From an uncultured bacterium (GTDB lineage: Bacteria; Bacillota; Clostridia; Lachnospirales; Lachnospiraceae), in NCBI GenBank assembly GCA_905215155.1, contig CAJMPJ010000002.1:1-64000 (forward strand): a stretch of DNA of 64,000 nucleotides. The letters are read 5' to 3'. Positions 48,372 through 57,583 of the stretch are shown here, in pieces (the first letter of the stretch is position 1; every line of letters begins with the position of its first letter). The translations under genes and the position numbers were made by a program. The notes beneath the pieces are model-generated. The model did not search any database. It was not told the origin of the DNA and was given only the letters and a program-made list of their open reading frames with translations.

Positions 48372-49311
48372 GTACAAGCACCGCCTTTTCTTTATCATGA
48401 TCGGTTATCTGCATAAACAGGGATTCAAGACTTCCCTGCTCCCTGTAAAATCCATGGACCATCACTTCTGCATCCACAAGCTGCTGGAGAAGAAGGGCTT
48501 CATCCTGATCGTCACCGATGAAGTTGACCCGGATATCCTGATCCTTTACTGCAATAGTCTGGACACAGGGCTGGCTTTTTAAAATGGTGAGAGCCTTTTC
48601 CTTGTTGCCAAGCACAGAGATGATCAGCGGGTTGGTTGCATTAACCCGGCGAAGGATTTCTTCCATGCTTCCTCCCAGGACCATCTTTCCCTGGTCAATG
48701 ATCCCAATATCCGTACACAGCTCAGAAAGCTCGGAGAGCACATGGGAGCTTATGAATATGGTTTTCCCCTGTTCCTTTAAATCCTTCAAAACCTCTTTAA
48801 ACTCAAACCGGGTCCTGGGGTCCAGGCCGGAAGCCGGCTCATCAAGAACCAGCAGAAGGGGATCATGAATCAGTGCTCTTGCCAGGCAGAGCCGCTGTTT
48901 CATTCCACGTGATAAACTTTCCACATAGAAATTTATCTTATCCTCCAATCCCACCTGTTCCAAAAGCGTCATATACCGGTTTCTCGCTTTCAGTCCGTCA
49001 AGTCCATAGCAGGAGGCAAAAAATTCCATGTATTCATTGACCCTTAAATTGTCATAGACTCCGAAAAAATCCGGCACATAGCCAATACTTTGCTTGAGAT
49101 CATTTAAGCCTCCTGTCACATCCACGCCGTTGATAAGCACCTGGCCGCTGTCTGCAACCAAAAGTCCGGTCATAATTTTGATGGTGGTGGTCTTCCCTGC
49201 TCCGTTTGGCCCTACAAATCCATAGAGAGAGCCTTTGGGAATATGGAGATCCAAACCATTCAGTGCATGAAATTTACCAAATTTTTTGCATAATTTTTTT
49301 ATTTCCAGCAT
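48349..49311 (-). CDS. ABC transporter ATP-binding protein
   Basis: 320 residues, all cytoplasmic. Walker A GPNGAGKTT at residues 34-42, signature LSRGMKQRL near 137, Walker B LLVLDEPASGLDP near 155-167, and the switch His in IFISSHVLSEL. The C-terminal ~90 residues are an accessory domain seen in export and lantibiotic-immunity or Gld-type ABC ATPases. Its ATG overlaps the stop of the 823-residue gene by one base (TAATG). Confidence 0.95.
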   Translation of the reverse strand: MLEIKKLCKKFGKFHALNGLDLHIPKGSLYGFVGPNGAGKTTTIKIMTGLLVADSGQVLINGVDVTGGLNDLKQSIGYVPDFFGVYDNLRVNEYMEFFASCYGLDGLKARNRYMTLLEQVGLEDKINFYVESLSRGMKQRLCLARALIHDPLLLVLDEPASGLDPRTRFEFKEVLKDLKEQGKTIFISSHVLSELSELCTDIGIIDQGKMVLGGSMEEILRRVNATNPLIISVLGNKEKALTILKSQPCVQTIAVKDQDIRVNFIGDDQDEALLLQQLVDAEVMVHGFYREQGSLESLFMQITDHDKEKAVLVHEIEPGL

Positions 49312-51782
49312 TATTTGTCCCTTCCTATGACAGACAGCATGGGCAGCGTCACATACCAGTTTTTCTCCCCGGCATTGTCACATACATATTTCACGGTCAG
49401 GGTATTACCCGGAGACAGATAAGACGTGAGTTCGCTGGCGGAGTAAACCGTTTTGCCTGCATCCATGACATCATAATTGCCTGTATCGTGGTTATAAAAA
49501 TAAATATCCCCCTTGAACAGATTGGTATAAGCAATGCCTTCGTTGTTTAAAAATTCTTCGGAGGGGTTCTCAAACATCAGCTTCTCCACCTCCAAATCGT
49601 TGCCCAGGGAGTACTCCAACGCAACCGGGTCCACCGCGTAAGCAGCATTGGAATCGGAATAATACTGTCCGCTGATCACCTCAGGTGTTTTCATCAGTGC
49701 GGACTTAAAGGTTTTTCCATCTTTTTTCGTATTTACCTGTAGAGTGGAGGTAAACATGGACATACCATAGGTCTCATAATTTCCATTTAAAAGGAACTGG
49801 CTGTCGGACTGCTTCTTGCTGAAAGCCACGATCCTTGCTTCCTGATTGTAAAAGGAAGAATATTTATCCAGATAAAAGCTTAATATGTTCGTCCTTGAAA
49901 GGGCCAGCATATAGGCCGGATCTTCGATATCCGCCTGGGGATACTCATAGCTCCCGGTTACACGGGCAGACACGATAAAGGAACTGTTAAGTGGATAATT
50001 GATGACCGGAACGCCGTCTAACTTCTTTGTTTCACCAGGCTTCAGTCCATCAATGACCACCATTTTCCCATACATGAGCACGCCGACCTTTTCCACGGGG
50101 AAGGGGTATTCGTTGGTGACCGTCCCGTAAACTTTTCCTTCAAACAGGGTAATGTCTCCCAGCAGTCCTTGATGATCCGAATTAGGCGTCCGCTTTCTGA
50201 GTGAATAATATTCCGGTGTAAATGCTGCCGCATTCTGTACGGTAAACCTGGTATCGTCTTTCCCATATCGGACCCGGACCTTATAATCCTCATCCCCCGT
50301 AAATTGGGGAGCAGGAGTCATCTCATAACTATTGCTTCTTGTGATGGGCAGTATGTCATAAGATGGGTCCAGAGAAATGGAATATGCCTTATTGTATGGA
50401 GTCCTCATGTTGATGTAGGTATACTCATCCACATAATCATCCGTGGTATCCAAAATGGTGGCGTAAGTAAAAAATGTATCCTTAAACCGGGTTTCAATTC
50501 CCATTAAATACACAACCGCAGTAAAGACAAAGGAAACTACCACCACCGCCGTCCGGTAATAGCCTCTGCGCTCCTTCTTTTTTAAGTACAGGTAAAGGCC
50601 CGGCCCTATTAAAAGAATATACCCGGCAATCAGTACGATATAAAGAACCAGATTCGGAAGCTTATCCGCATTGCCGGTATTGAGCATATTCTGAACGGAC
50701 CAGTACTGGCCGGAATTACCGCTATAGAGGTAAGAGGATAGATTATTGAGTTTCGTCTCTCCAAGGAGTGCCGTAAAGAGCTTATCCACATAGGAACGAT
50801 GCGCTTTGCAAAAGGACTCAATGTCCACAAAATCGTAGGCAGCCACCCCTACGATCCCTTTTCCTTTTACCACGGTAGTAAGGACGGAAAACTGGTCATT
50901 GGAGAGAACTCCGGTCCCTCCTTTTAAGGAAACGTCTGCACAGACCAGATTTAAAAAGGAATCCCCCGGTCCGTTGGTGGAGTATTCCACTCCCATATCC
51001 ACCGACCGCAGGGTGGGAGGGGAATAATTCTTTTCCAGAAGCTGGGACCGGAAGGCATATAGGGAATTGTCTGCTCTCTGCCCGGTGCCGAAAAGAAGGG
51101 TTCCGCCTTCCTTCACCCATTCCCATATGGCCGACAGCTGGTTCTCGGAAAGCCTTCCGGTGTCATAATCCGTAATCACCAGAACATCCAAAAGATCCAG
51201 ACCAATCACATGATCCGGCATCTTTTCCGTTTCCATATTAAATGTTTTGATGCGGACGGAGCTGTAATTGACACCGACTCCATCCATGTAGGAGAGCTTC
51301 TGAGGCTGGTCCGATAAGATCCCTACAAACAGCTCCGCCGTATCCGTGGTCACATTCATTTTCAAACGCTTGCGGATCTGTTCCTTCCCCTGGGAATCAA
51401 TCAGCTTGACATAAAGCACATCTGCCCGGCCCACCGGAATATCCAGGGATTCCTCAAGGGACTTCCCGGCTCCCACCGACACCGGATACTCATATTGGTA
51501 TATGTCAAAATCCGATTCCATGGCATCCACCCGAACGGTTCCTGAAAATGGAGACTCCGAACGGCTTTTCAGTGTAACATTGACCGGAACATAACGTCCG
51601 CTTTTTGCGTTTCCGTCGTATCCATAGGAAACCTCCATGGACATTGCCAGATCAGAAGCCGCATTAAATTCGTTTGTCTGAGAATTTGCGTCAGAAGCGG
51701 TCATGCCGAAAGCAGGCAGCCGGAAGCTGCCTGCTAAGGTGAACGCTATGGCACAAATCAGAGCTATCTTTCTGAATTTCAT
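49311..51782 (-). CDS. Large exported membrane protein associated with the ABC transporter
   Basis: 823 residues. Signal peptide (RKIALICAIAFTLAGSFRLPAFG), a beta-rich extracytoplasmic part (about 48-150), a glutamine-amidotransferase-like alpha/beta fold (VLVITDYDTGRLSENQLSAIWEWVKEGGTLLFGTG in blocks near 199-234), two transmembrane helices (about 377-400 and 411-428), then a long extracytoplasmic beta-rich C-terminal domain. The layout resembles Gld-type or DUF4350-like partners of ABC exporters. It follows the sensor kinase gene by only six bases and is coupled to the ATPase. No catalytic motif can be named. Confidence 0.75.
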   Translation of the reverse strand: MKFRKIALICAIAFTLAGSFRLPAFGMTASDANSQTNEFNAASDLAMSMEVSYGYDGNAKSGRYVPVNVTLKSRSESPFSGTVRVDAMESDFDIYQYEYPVSVGAGKSLEESLDIPVGRADVLYVKLIDSQGKEQIRKRLKMNVTTDTAELFVGILSDQPQKLSYMDGVGVNYSSVRIKTFNMETEKMPDHVIGLDLLDVLVITDYDTGRLSENQLSAIWEWVKEGGTLLFGTGQRADNSLYAFRSQLLEKNYSPPTLRSVDMGVEYSTNGPGDSFLNLVCADVSLKGGTGVLSNDQFSVLTTVVKGKGIVGVAAYDFVDIESFCKAHRSYVDKLFTALLGETKLNNLSSYLYSGNSGQYWSVQNMLNTGNADKLPNLVLYIVLIAGYILLIGPGLYLYLKKKERRGYYRTAVVVVSFVFTAVVYLMGIETRFKDTFFTYATILDTTDDYVDEYTYINMRTPYNKAYSISLDPSYDILPITRSNSYEMTPAPQFTGDEDYKVRVRYGKDDTRFTVQNAAAFTPEYYSLRKRTPNSDHQGLLGDITLFEGKVYGTVTNEYPFPVEKVGVLMYGKMVVIDGLKPGETKKLDGVPVINYPLNSSFIVSARVTGSYEYPQADIEDPAYMLALSRTNILSFYLDKYSSFYNQEARIVAFSKKQSDSQFLLNGNYETYGMSMFTSTLQVNTKKDGKTFKSALMKTPEVISGQYYSDSNAAYAVDPVALEYSLGNDLEVEKLMFENPSEEFLNNEGIAYTNLFKGDIYFYNHDTGNYDVMDAGKTVYSASELTSYLSPGNTLTVKYVCDNAGEKNWYVTLPMLSVIGRDK

Positions 51783-51788
51783 CCTGTG

Positions 51789-52925
51789 TCATCCTATCTT
51801 TCCAAAGTTCTCTTTGTTTACATCAAAATCAACCTTCAGCTTTACCGTGAATACCGTACCGGACAAATCACTGGTCACATCAATGCTGCCGCCGTGCATA
51901 TCCACGATATTCTTCGCTATGGCAAGTCCCAGCCCGGTTCCTCCGGTATTGGTGGAACGGGACTGCTCCACACGGTAGAATTTATTGAAGATCAGAGGCA
52001 ATTCTTCGGAGGGAATCACATAGCCGTAATTGATGACGGAAACCGTTACCTGGTCTTCGTCTCCGTGAACCCTTACGAGAATCCGTTTCCCGTCGGCTCC
52101 GTACTTGATGGCATTGTTGATGAGATTGTCAAACAGACGCGCCAAAAGATTGCCATCTGCTGTAATGAACTGAACCGGGACATTGCTTTGAAGTTCATAA
52201 GAGAGATTTTTATCCACAAAGCTGGGATAAAATTCTTCCAGAAGCTGGCTCAAAAGCTTTACCACGTCCACCCTTGAAACATGCATGGACATCTTTCCGT
52301 AGTTCAGCTTTGTAAATCCGAATAGATCTTCAATCAGCTTCTCCAGCCGCTTTGTCTTCACGTATACAATACCTATGTACTTTTTCTGAACCTCAGAATC
52401 CAGCTTTTTCTCCCCGGACAGCAGTTCCAGATATCCGGTGATGGAGGTCAAAGGAGTCCGTAAGTCATGGGCAATATTCGTAATTAATTCGTTCTTTGTC
52501 CGTTCCGCTTCCCTTTCTTTATCCATCAATTCCTTTAAGTCTCCCACCATCTTATTCAGACTGGCAGCCATAACGGAAAATTCATCATCCCCTTCGATCT
52601 CTACCGTAATGTTTAGATCACCCTCGGAAATGCTCTGCATGGCATCGGAAATCCTGGCGATGTAGCGCATGGACTTTTCCTGAAGGAGGAGAAAGGTGAC
52701 GGTAAAAACACCGATTCCAAATACAACATAAATCAGGATCACAACCGCATCAAAGGTGGTCAGCATCTCCACGAATGCGTTGTCTCTCTGTGTATTCCGC
52801 ATATAGGAGGCGATTAAGGAAATATTGGTCACAAGAAAGAGTTCGATCAATACCGTAACGACTGCACTGTAAAAAATATTGGCGACGACCCGGGTATGGA
52901 AACGGCGATTGATATCATTTTTCAA
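51789..52925 (-). CDS. Sensor histidine kinase (VanS-type)
   Basis: 378 residues: two transmembrane helices (about 14-38 and 58-82) with a short 20-residue outside loop, HAMP domain (~83-135), phosphoacceptor His153 in NIAHDLRTPLTSITGYLE, and an ATPase domain with N box DNLINNAIKYG and G box GGTGLGLAIAKNIV. The very short sensing loop suggests sensing within the membrane or through a partner, as in Bce-type systems. It overlaps its response regulator gene by 11 bases and sits 6 bases from the 823-residue gene. Confidence 0.95.
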   Translation of the reverse strand: MKNDINRRFHTRVVANIFYSAVVTVLIELFLVTNISLIASYMRNTQRDNAFVEMLTTFDAVVILIYVVFGIGVFTVTFLLLQEKSMRYIARISDAMQSISEGDLNITVEIEGDDEFSVMAASLNKMVGDLKELMDKEREAERTKNELITNIAHDLRTPLTSITGYLELLSGEKKLDSEVQKKYIGIVYVKTKRLEKLIEDLFGFTKLNYGKMSMHVSRVDVVKLLSQLLEEFYPSFVDKNLSYELQSNVPVQFITADGNLLARLFDNLINNAIKYGADGKRILVRVHGDEDQVTVSVINYGYVIPSEELPLIFNKFYRVEQSRSTNTGGTGLGLAIAKNIVDMHGGSIDVTSDLSGTVFTVKLKVDFDVNKENFGKIG

Positions 52926-53622
52926 TTTTGTATCCTACCCCCCAAACAGTGGTGATAATCTTATTCTGTCTGGTGTCTTCCTTCATCTTGCCTCTCAGAC
53001 GCCTGATATGTACCATTACCGTGTTATTGGCTTCATAAACCTTTTCATTCCATACTTTTTCAAAAATCTCATCGGTACTGAACACTCTTCCCGGATTGGA
53101 AGCCAGCAGATAAAGGATGTCAAATTCAATGGGAGTAAGTTTTATCTCTTCTCCATAAACAGTCACCTTGTGATTGTCCTTGTTGATCGTCAGTCCACGG
53201 ATTGCAATTTCATTCTTTGCCGCTTCATTGACCGAGCTGTTGGGATTTAACTGGGTATAACGGCGAAGCTGAGATTTTACACGGGCCGTCAGTTCCAGCG
53301 GATTGAATGGTTTTGTTACATAATCATCCGCTCCGGTTCCCAGCCCCAATATCTTGTCTAAGTCCGTTGACTTGGCGCTCAGCATGATGATTGGGATGTT
53401 ATTGGTTTCCCTTATCTTCTTGCACATGGAGAGTCCATCCATGCCAGGCATCATGATGTCTAAAAGTACCAAGTGAATCGGATTCTTTTCCAGTATCTCA
53501 AGCCCTTCTTCCGCATGGTTCGCCTTGTATACTTTATATCCATCACTGACCAGATAAATTTCAACCAGATCTGCAATTTCCTTCTCATCATCCACAACCA
53601 GAATGCTTATCGTTTCGGACAT
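52915..53622 (-). CDS. Response regulator, OmpR/PhoB family (VanR-like)
   Basis: 235 residues: receiver domain with Asp55 in LVLLDIMMPGMDG as phosphorylation site and Lys in IMLSAKS, and a C-terminal winged-helix DNA-binding domain (EIKLTPIEFDILYLLASNPGRVFS, VMVHIRRLRGKM, VWGVGYKIE). First gene of the presumed five-gene transcript; it probably controls the ABC genes behind it. I found no convincing operator upstream. Confidence 0.96.
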   Translation of the reverse strand: MSETISILVVDDEKEIADLVEIYLVSDGYKVYKANHAEEGLEILEKNPIHLVLLDIMMPGMDGLSMCKKIRETNNIPIIMLSAKSTDLDKILGLGTGADDYVTKPFNPLELTARVKSQLRRYTQLNPNSSVNEAAKNEIAIRGLTINKDNHKVTVYGEEIKLTPIEFDILYLLASNPGRVFSTDEIFEKVWNEKVYEANNTVMVHIRRLRGKMKEDTRQNKIITTVWGVGYKIEK

Positions 53623-53772
53623 GAAAAAATACCTCCCTTGTCGTTATGTAAGCGGCTCTTCCCTTTTTAAAAAGAAAAAGCCTGCATCCATTTTACCACA
53701 AGAAAGGTATCTTTGCCTTACTATTTTCTTACAAAAAACCTATAATAAGGTAATTCCCATCTGATTTTCCAC

Positions 53773-55914
53773 TTAATTCTGGCTCTCTGTCGGAACGAAT
53801 ACCCGGCTGGCCTGGGGGTTTGATTTTTTAAGCTCGGCGTTTACCGAACGCTCTGCCTCTCTGCATAATTCTTCCTGGCTGTTTCTCTGGACCCGCCCCC
53901 TTTTATCCGGCTTTTCATAGGTTCCATCCGGCAGTAAAATATGAGCCTTAACATTATCCTCTAATTGAATTTTAAGGATATTTATGATTCGTTCCTTCAA
54001 TGCTTCCTCTTCCACGGGGAACATGATCTCCACCCGCCGGTCCAGATTCCTGGGCATCCAGTCCGCACTTCCAAGATAGACTTCGGGACTGCCGTCATTT
54101 TCAAAATAAAAGATTCTGGCATGTTCCAGGAAATTCCCCACAATGGAATGGACGGAAATATTTTCGCTTAAACCGGGAACTCCCGCCTTTAAGCTGCAGA
54201 TTCCCCGCACGATCAGCTGAATCTTCACCCCGGAACAGGAAGCCTCATAAAGAGCCGCAATGATCTCCTTATCGCAGAGAGAATTCATCTTGGCGATGAT
54301 GTGAGCCGGCTTTTCTGAGCGGGCATTTTTCATCTCCCGGCGGATCATCTTTAAGAATCTGGCTCTCAGCCAGATGGGGGCCATTACTAATTTATTCCAG
54401 TGAAGAGGTTCCGAGTAACCGGAAAGCATATTAAATACCGCGGTCGCATCTTCTCCGATCTGGGGATTGCAGGTCATGAGACCGAAATCGGTATAGAGCT
54501 TTGCCGTAGAATCGTTGTAATTCCCGGTTCCCAAATGGACATACCGGCGGATTCCGTCTTCTTCCCTGCGGACCACCAGAGTAATCTTGCTGTGGGTTTT
54601 TAAGCCTACCAGACCGTAGATCACATGACAGCCCGCCTTTTCAAGCTTTTTGGCCCAGTTGATGTTATTCTCTTCGTCAAAACGGGCTTTCAATTCCACC
54701 AGAACCGAGACCTGCTTCCGGTTATCCGCGGCTTCTGCCAAAGCAGCTACAATGGGGGAGTTTCCACTGACCCGGTACAGGGTCTGCTTAATTGCCAGAA
54801 CCTCCGGGTCCTTGGCCGCCTCCTTCACAAAATTTACCACAGGGTCAAAGGTCTCATAAGGGTGATGGAGCAGTATATCACCCTTTCGGATGTTGGTAAA
54901 AATATCATCCTCGTTCATCAGCCTTGGAACCTGCTGGGGCACATAAGGAACCTCTTTTAAATGGTCAAATCCTTCCAATCCGTACATCTTCATCAAAAAT
55001 GTCAGATCCAGTGGACCGGGAATGGAAAAGATATCGCTGGAGCTGATGTTTAATTCCCGCTTCAGAATCTTCAGAAGCTGCTTATCCATTTTTTCTTCCA
55101 CTTCCAGACGAATGGCTTCGCCCCACTGTCTCTTTTTCAGCTGCTTCTGGATCTCTTCCAATAAGTCTACCGCTTCTTCTTCATCAATGGTCAAATCAGC
55201 ATTTCTCATGACCCGGAAGGGACTGGAGGTTATTACATTGTAATTTAAAAACAGACGTTCCATATTCCGCTCAATGATCTGTTCCAGCAATATAACCGCC
55301 TGCATTCCCTTTTCTTTTGACGGCAGCTTCACGATCCTCGGCAGAACGCTTGGCACCTGGACCATGGCAAATTCCAGTTCTTCCTCCCCGCTTTTTTTCT
55401 TCAAAAGCGCAGCAATATTTAAGGTTTTATTCCGTATGAGAGGAAATGGGCGGGAGGAATCCACAGCCATGGGAGTCAGGACCGGATAAACATCCCGCTC
55501 AAAATAGCGGTCCGCATAGCTTCCTTCTTCTTCACTTAAATCCTCGTGATTGATAATGACACGAAGCCCGTTCTGTTTTAAGGCAGGCAAAAGGGAACGG
55601 TTATAGGTGGAATACTGTACCGCCACCAGCTCATGGGTCTTCTCGCTGATTTTTTCCAGCTGATCCGAGGGTTTTAACCCTGCTATATCAGGTTTCGTAT
55701 ATTTTGCATGGACCATGTCTTTTAAAGAAGCGACACGGACCATATAAAATTCATCCAGATTGGAGGCAGTAATACTTAGGAATTTCAGCCGTTCAAACAG
55801 AGGTATGTTTTTGTCTCTCGCTTCACTGAGTACGCGGTAATTAAATTCGATCCAGCTCAGTTCCCGATTTACATAATTTTCAGGATTGTAATAAATCTCA
55901 TTGATATCTGCCAT
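53773..55914 (-). CDS. ppk: Polyphosphate kinase 1
   Basis: 713 residues, cytoplasmic or membrane-associated enzyme making polyphosphate from ATP. Seen: the N-terminal YVNRELSWIEFNYRVL, the catalytic histidine region VYGLVGLKTHSKITL-like IYGLVGLKTHSKITLVVRR, HLGTGNYNDSTAKLYTD, and the phospholipase-D-like YLGSADWMPRNLDRRVE. Its ATG overlaps the ppx stop by one base (TAATG), so translation is coupled. The C-terminus is charged and disordered. Confidence 0.97.
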   Translation of the reverse strand: MADINEIYYNPENYVNRELSWIEFNYRVLSEARDKNIPLFERLKFLSITASNLDEFYMVRVASLKDMVHAKYTKPDIAGLKPSDQLEKISEKTHELVAVQYSTYNRSLLPALKQNGLRVIINHEDLSEEEGSYADRYFERDVYPVLTPMAVDSSRPFPLIRNKTLNIAALLKKKSGEEELEFAMVQVPSVLPRIVKLPSKEKGMQAVILLEQIIERNMERLFLNYNVITSSPFRVMRNADLTIDEEEAVDLLEEIQKQLKKRQWGEAIRLEVEEKMDKQLLKILKRELNISSSDIFSIPGPLDLTFLMKMYGLEGFDHLKEVPYVPQQVPRLMNEDDIFTNIRKGDILLHHPYETFDPVVNFVKEAAKDPEVLAIKQTLYRVSGNSPIVAALAEAADNRKQVSVLVELKARFDEENNINWAKKLEKAGCHVIYGLVGLKTHSKITLVVRREEDGIRRYVHLGTGNYNDSTAKLYTDFGLMTCNPQIGEDATAVFNMLSGYSEPLHWNKLVMAPIWLRARFLKMIRREMKNARSEKPAHIIAKMNSLCDKEIIAALYEASCSGVKIQLIVRGICSLKAGVPGLSENISVHSIVGNFLEHARIFYFENDGSPEVYLGSADWMPRNLDRRVEIMFPVEEEALKERIINILKIQLEDNVKAHILLPDGTYEKPDKRGRVQRNSQEELCREAERSVNAELKKSNPQASRVFVPTESQN

Positions 55915-57482
55915 TAGCTCAACCTCCTCTTCTGTTTTAAGACAGGTCTTATTCCAAAGATCTCTTCAAAGAAATCCGCCTTTTGCTGAAATGCCACAGA
56001 TTCCAGGGTGATGTCGCCTTCATAGGAAGTAACAACCACAAGCTGGCGGTTCTTCACGCTCATGCGGGTGTCGGAAAGCTTTTGCTTATGGCTGCGGTCC
56101 ATGGAGTTTGCCAGTCTTAAAATGGCAGTCAGTTTAGCCATCAATATGGTGATATCCTCTTTGGAGAGTTCTCCCTTTGTATTGCGGAACATCTCTTCAT
56201 TCAGATGCATCCGGCTGTAATCGAATTCTACTCCGTTATACCGGACCACATTGGCAATGATCTCACGTTCCATGTGGGACAAACCAATGATTTCTGTGGA
56301 CATAATGATATTATACGCAGACTCGCTTGGTTTTCTCATGGTAATAAATTTTCCGCAGGCATGAAGAATGGCGGAAATCTGCAGAAGAAGGCGTTCTCTC
56401 TTTCCCATGCCATGGTATTTTTTCATGCTGTCAAAAATATCCAGAACATATTTTTCCAGAATTGCCGTATGGGGCACATGACATTTATAGCGCTTTGCCA
56501 TATTTCTCGATGCTGCAAGAATGTCCTCGGAAAAATCATGATGGAATTTGACCGACTTACTCTCTTCTGCATATTCAGCGGCTATGCTGTCACACAGACG
56601 GATGCCGGGAATCCAGAACATCTCCGCACCGGTCAGTTCCAAAACCCGTTTATAGATGATGGCCGCCGGTACAAGAAGCTCTGCATATTCTGCATTGACT
56701 CCAAACCGCTCCTGGATCTGGTCACTGGACATCTTTAGAATCTTCTCGTAAAAAACGATGAATTCCTCGGCTGTGATCCACTCCACCGCCTTTCCTCCGT
56801 TGCTGCCCCTGGACAGATAGAGAATGCTCTCTCCGATTCCGATAAGATTTTTGATCTCCCGGTCTTTTAAATACACCTTCCGGAAGGTGTAAAGCTCATT
56901 ATCTACCATTTCTTCGATCAGGGTGTTCTGCATTTTGGTGTTGACCTGCACAGCTCCCATCATCTCCCGGATTCTAAGTACTCCCAGCATCAGATTCTGA
57001 GTGGAAATAAGGGCATCCTTATCAAACAGGGATACCTGCATGCTTCCAAAGCCAACATCCACAATGGAAGTCCCCTTCTCAATGATCTTACTGAATTCTG
57101 CATCCTTTGAAGCAATGGCTTTATAACTGATAAAGCGCTGCTCCGAGTTGCTTATGATCTTAACTTCAATTCCGGTTCTTACCTTGATCTGGTCCAAAAC
57201 GATCTGGTTGTTTTTTGCCTCCCGCAAAGCACTGGTGGCATAAGCCCGGTATCCGATGACCTTATAAGACTGCATGATGTCCGCAAAATCTTTTATGACA
57301 CTGCACATCTCCTCTACCAAATCATAACTGATTTTGCCGTTGTTATAAGTATCCCTCCCAAGGGCGATTACATGGCGGACATGATCGATCTTTCGTATTC
57401 CGCTTTTGACTGAAATTTCATATATGCCAAGTTCCAATTCAAATGATCCCACATCGATGGCAGCAAACAATTTGATTGCCAT
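55914..57482 (-). CDS. ppx: Ppx/GppA-family phosphatase (exopolyphosphatase or pppGpp hydrolase)
   Basis: 522 residues. N-terminal ASKHA fold: FAAIDVGSFELELGIYEI, YATSALREAKN, GTSIVDVGFGSMQVSLFD (phosphate-binding loops of the Ppx family). C-terminal HD-like helical domain (YVLDIFDSMKKYHGMGKRERLLLQISAILHACGKFI). The expected Gly-x-Gly-x2 of the catalytic loop reads GFGSMQ. Gene order with ppk shows that the polymer's synthesis and breakdown are made together. Which substrate dominates cannot be told. Confidence 0.93.
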   Translation of the reverse strand: MAIKLFAAIDVGSFELELGIYEISVKSGIRKIDHVRHVIALGRDTYNNGKISYDLVEEMCSVIKDFADIMQSYKVIGYRAYATSALREAKNNQIVLDQIKVRTGIEVKIISNSEQRFISYKAIASKDAEFSKIIEKGTSIVDVGFGSMQVSLFDKDALISTQNLMLGVLRIREMMGAVQVNTKMQNTLIEEMVDNELYTFRKVYLKDREIKNLIGIGESILYLSRGSNGGKAVEWITAEEFIVFYEKILKMSSDQIQERFGVNAEYAELLVPAAIIYKRVLELTGAEMFWIPGIRLCDSIAAEYAEESKSVKFHHDFSEDILAASRNMAKRYKCHVPHTAILEKYVLDIFDSMKKYHGMGKRERLLLQISAILHACGKFITMRKPSESAYNIIMSTEIIGLSHMEREIIANVVRYNGVEFDYSRMHLNEEMFRNTKGELSKEDITILMAKLTAILRLANSMDRSHKQKLSDTRMSVKNRQLVVVTSYEGDITLESVAFQQKADFFEEIFGIRPVLKQKRRLS

Positions 57483-57583
57483 ACTTGCCCTCCTTACCGC
57501 CCATTCTAAGGGCCGTTTTGCTACTATTTTACTCTACGTTTGTAAGTTCTGTGTTAAATCCAGGTAAAATATTCCATAATTCC

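Noticed and set aside
56205..56738. A 177-codon plus-strand frame
   Set aside because: Antisense to ppx, no ribosome site, no family features.
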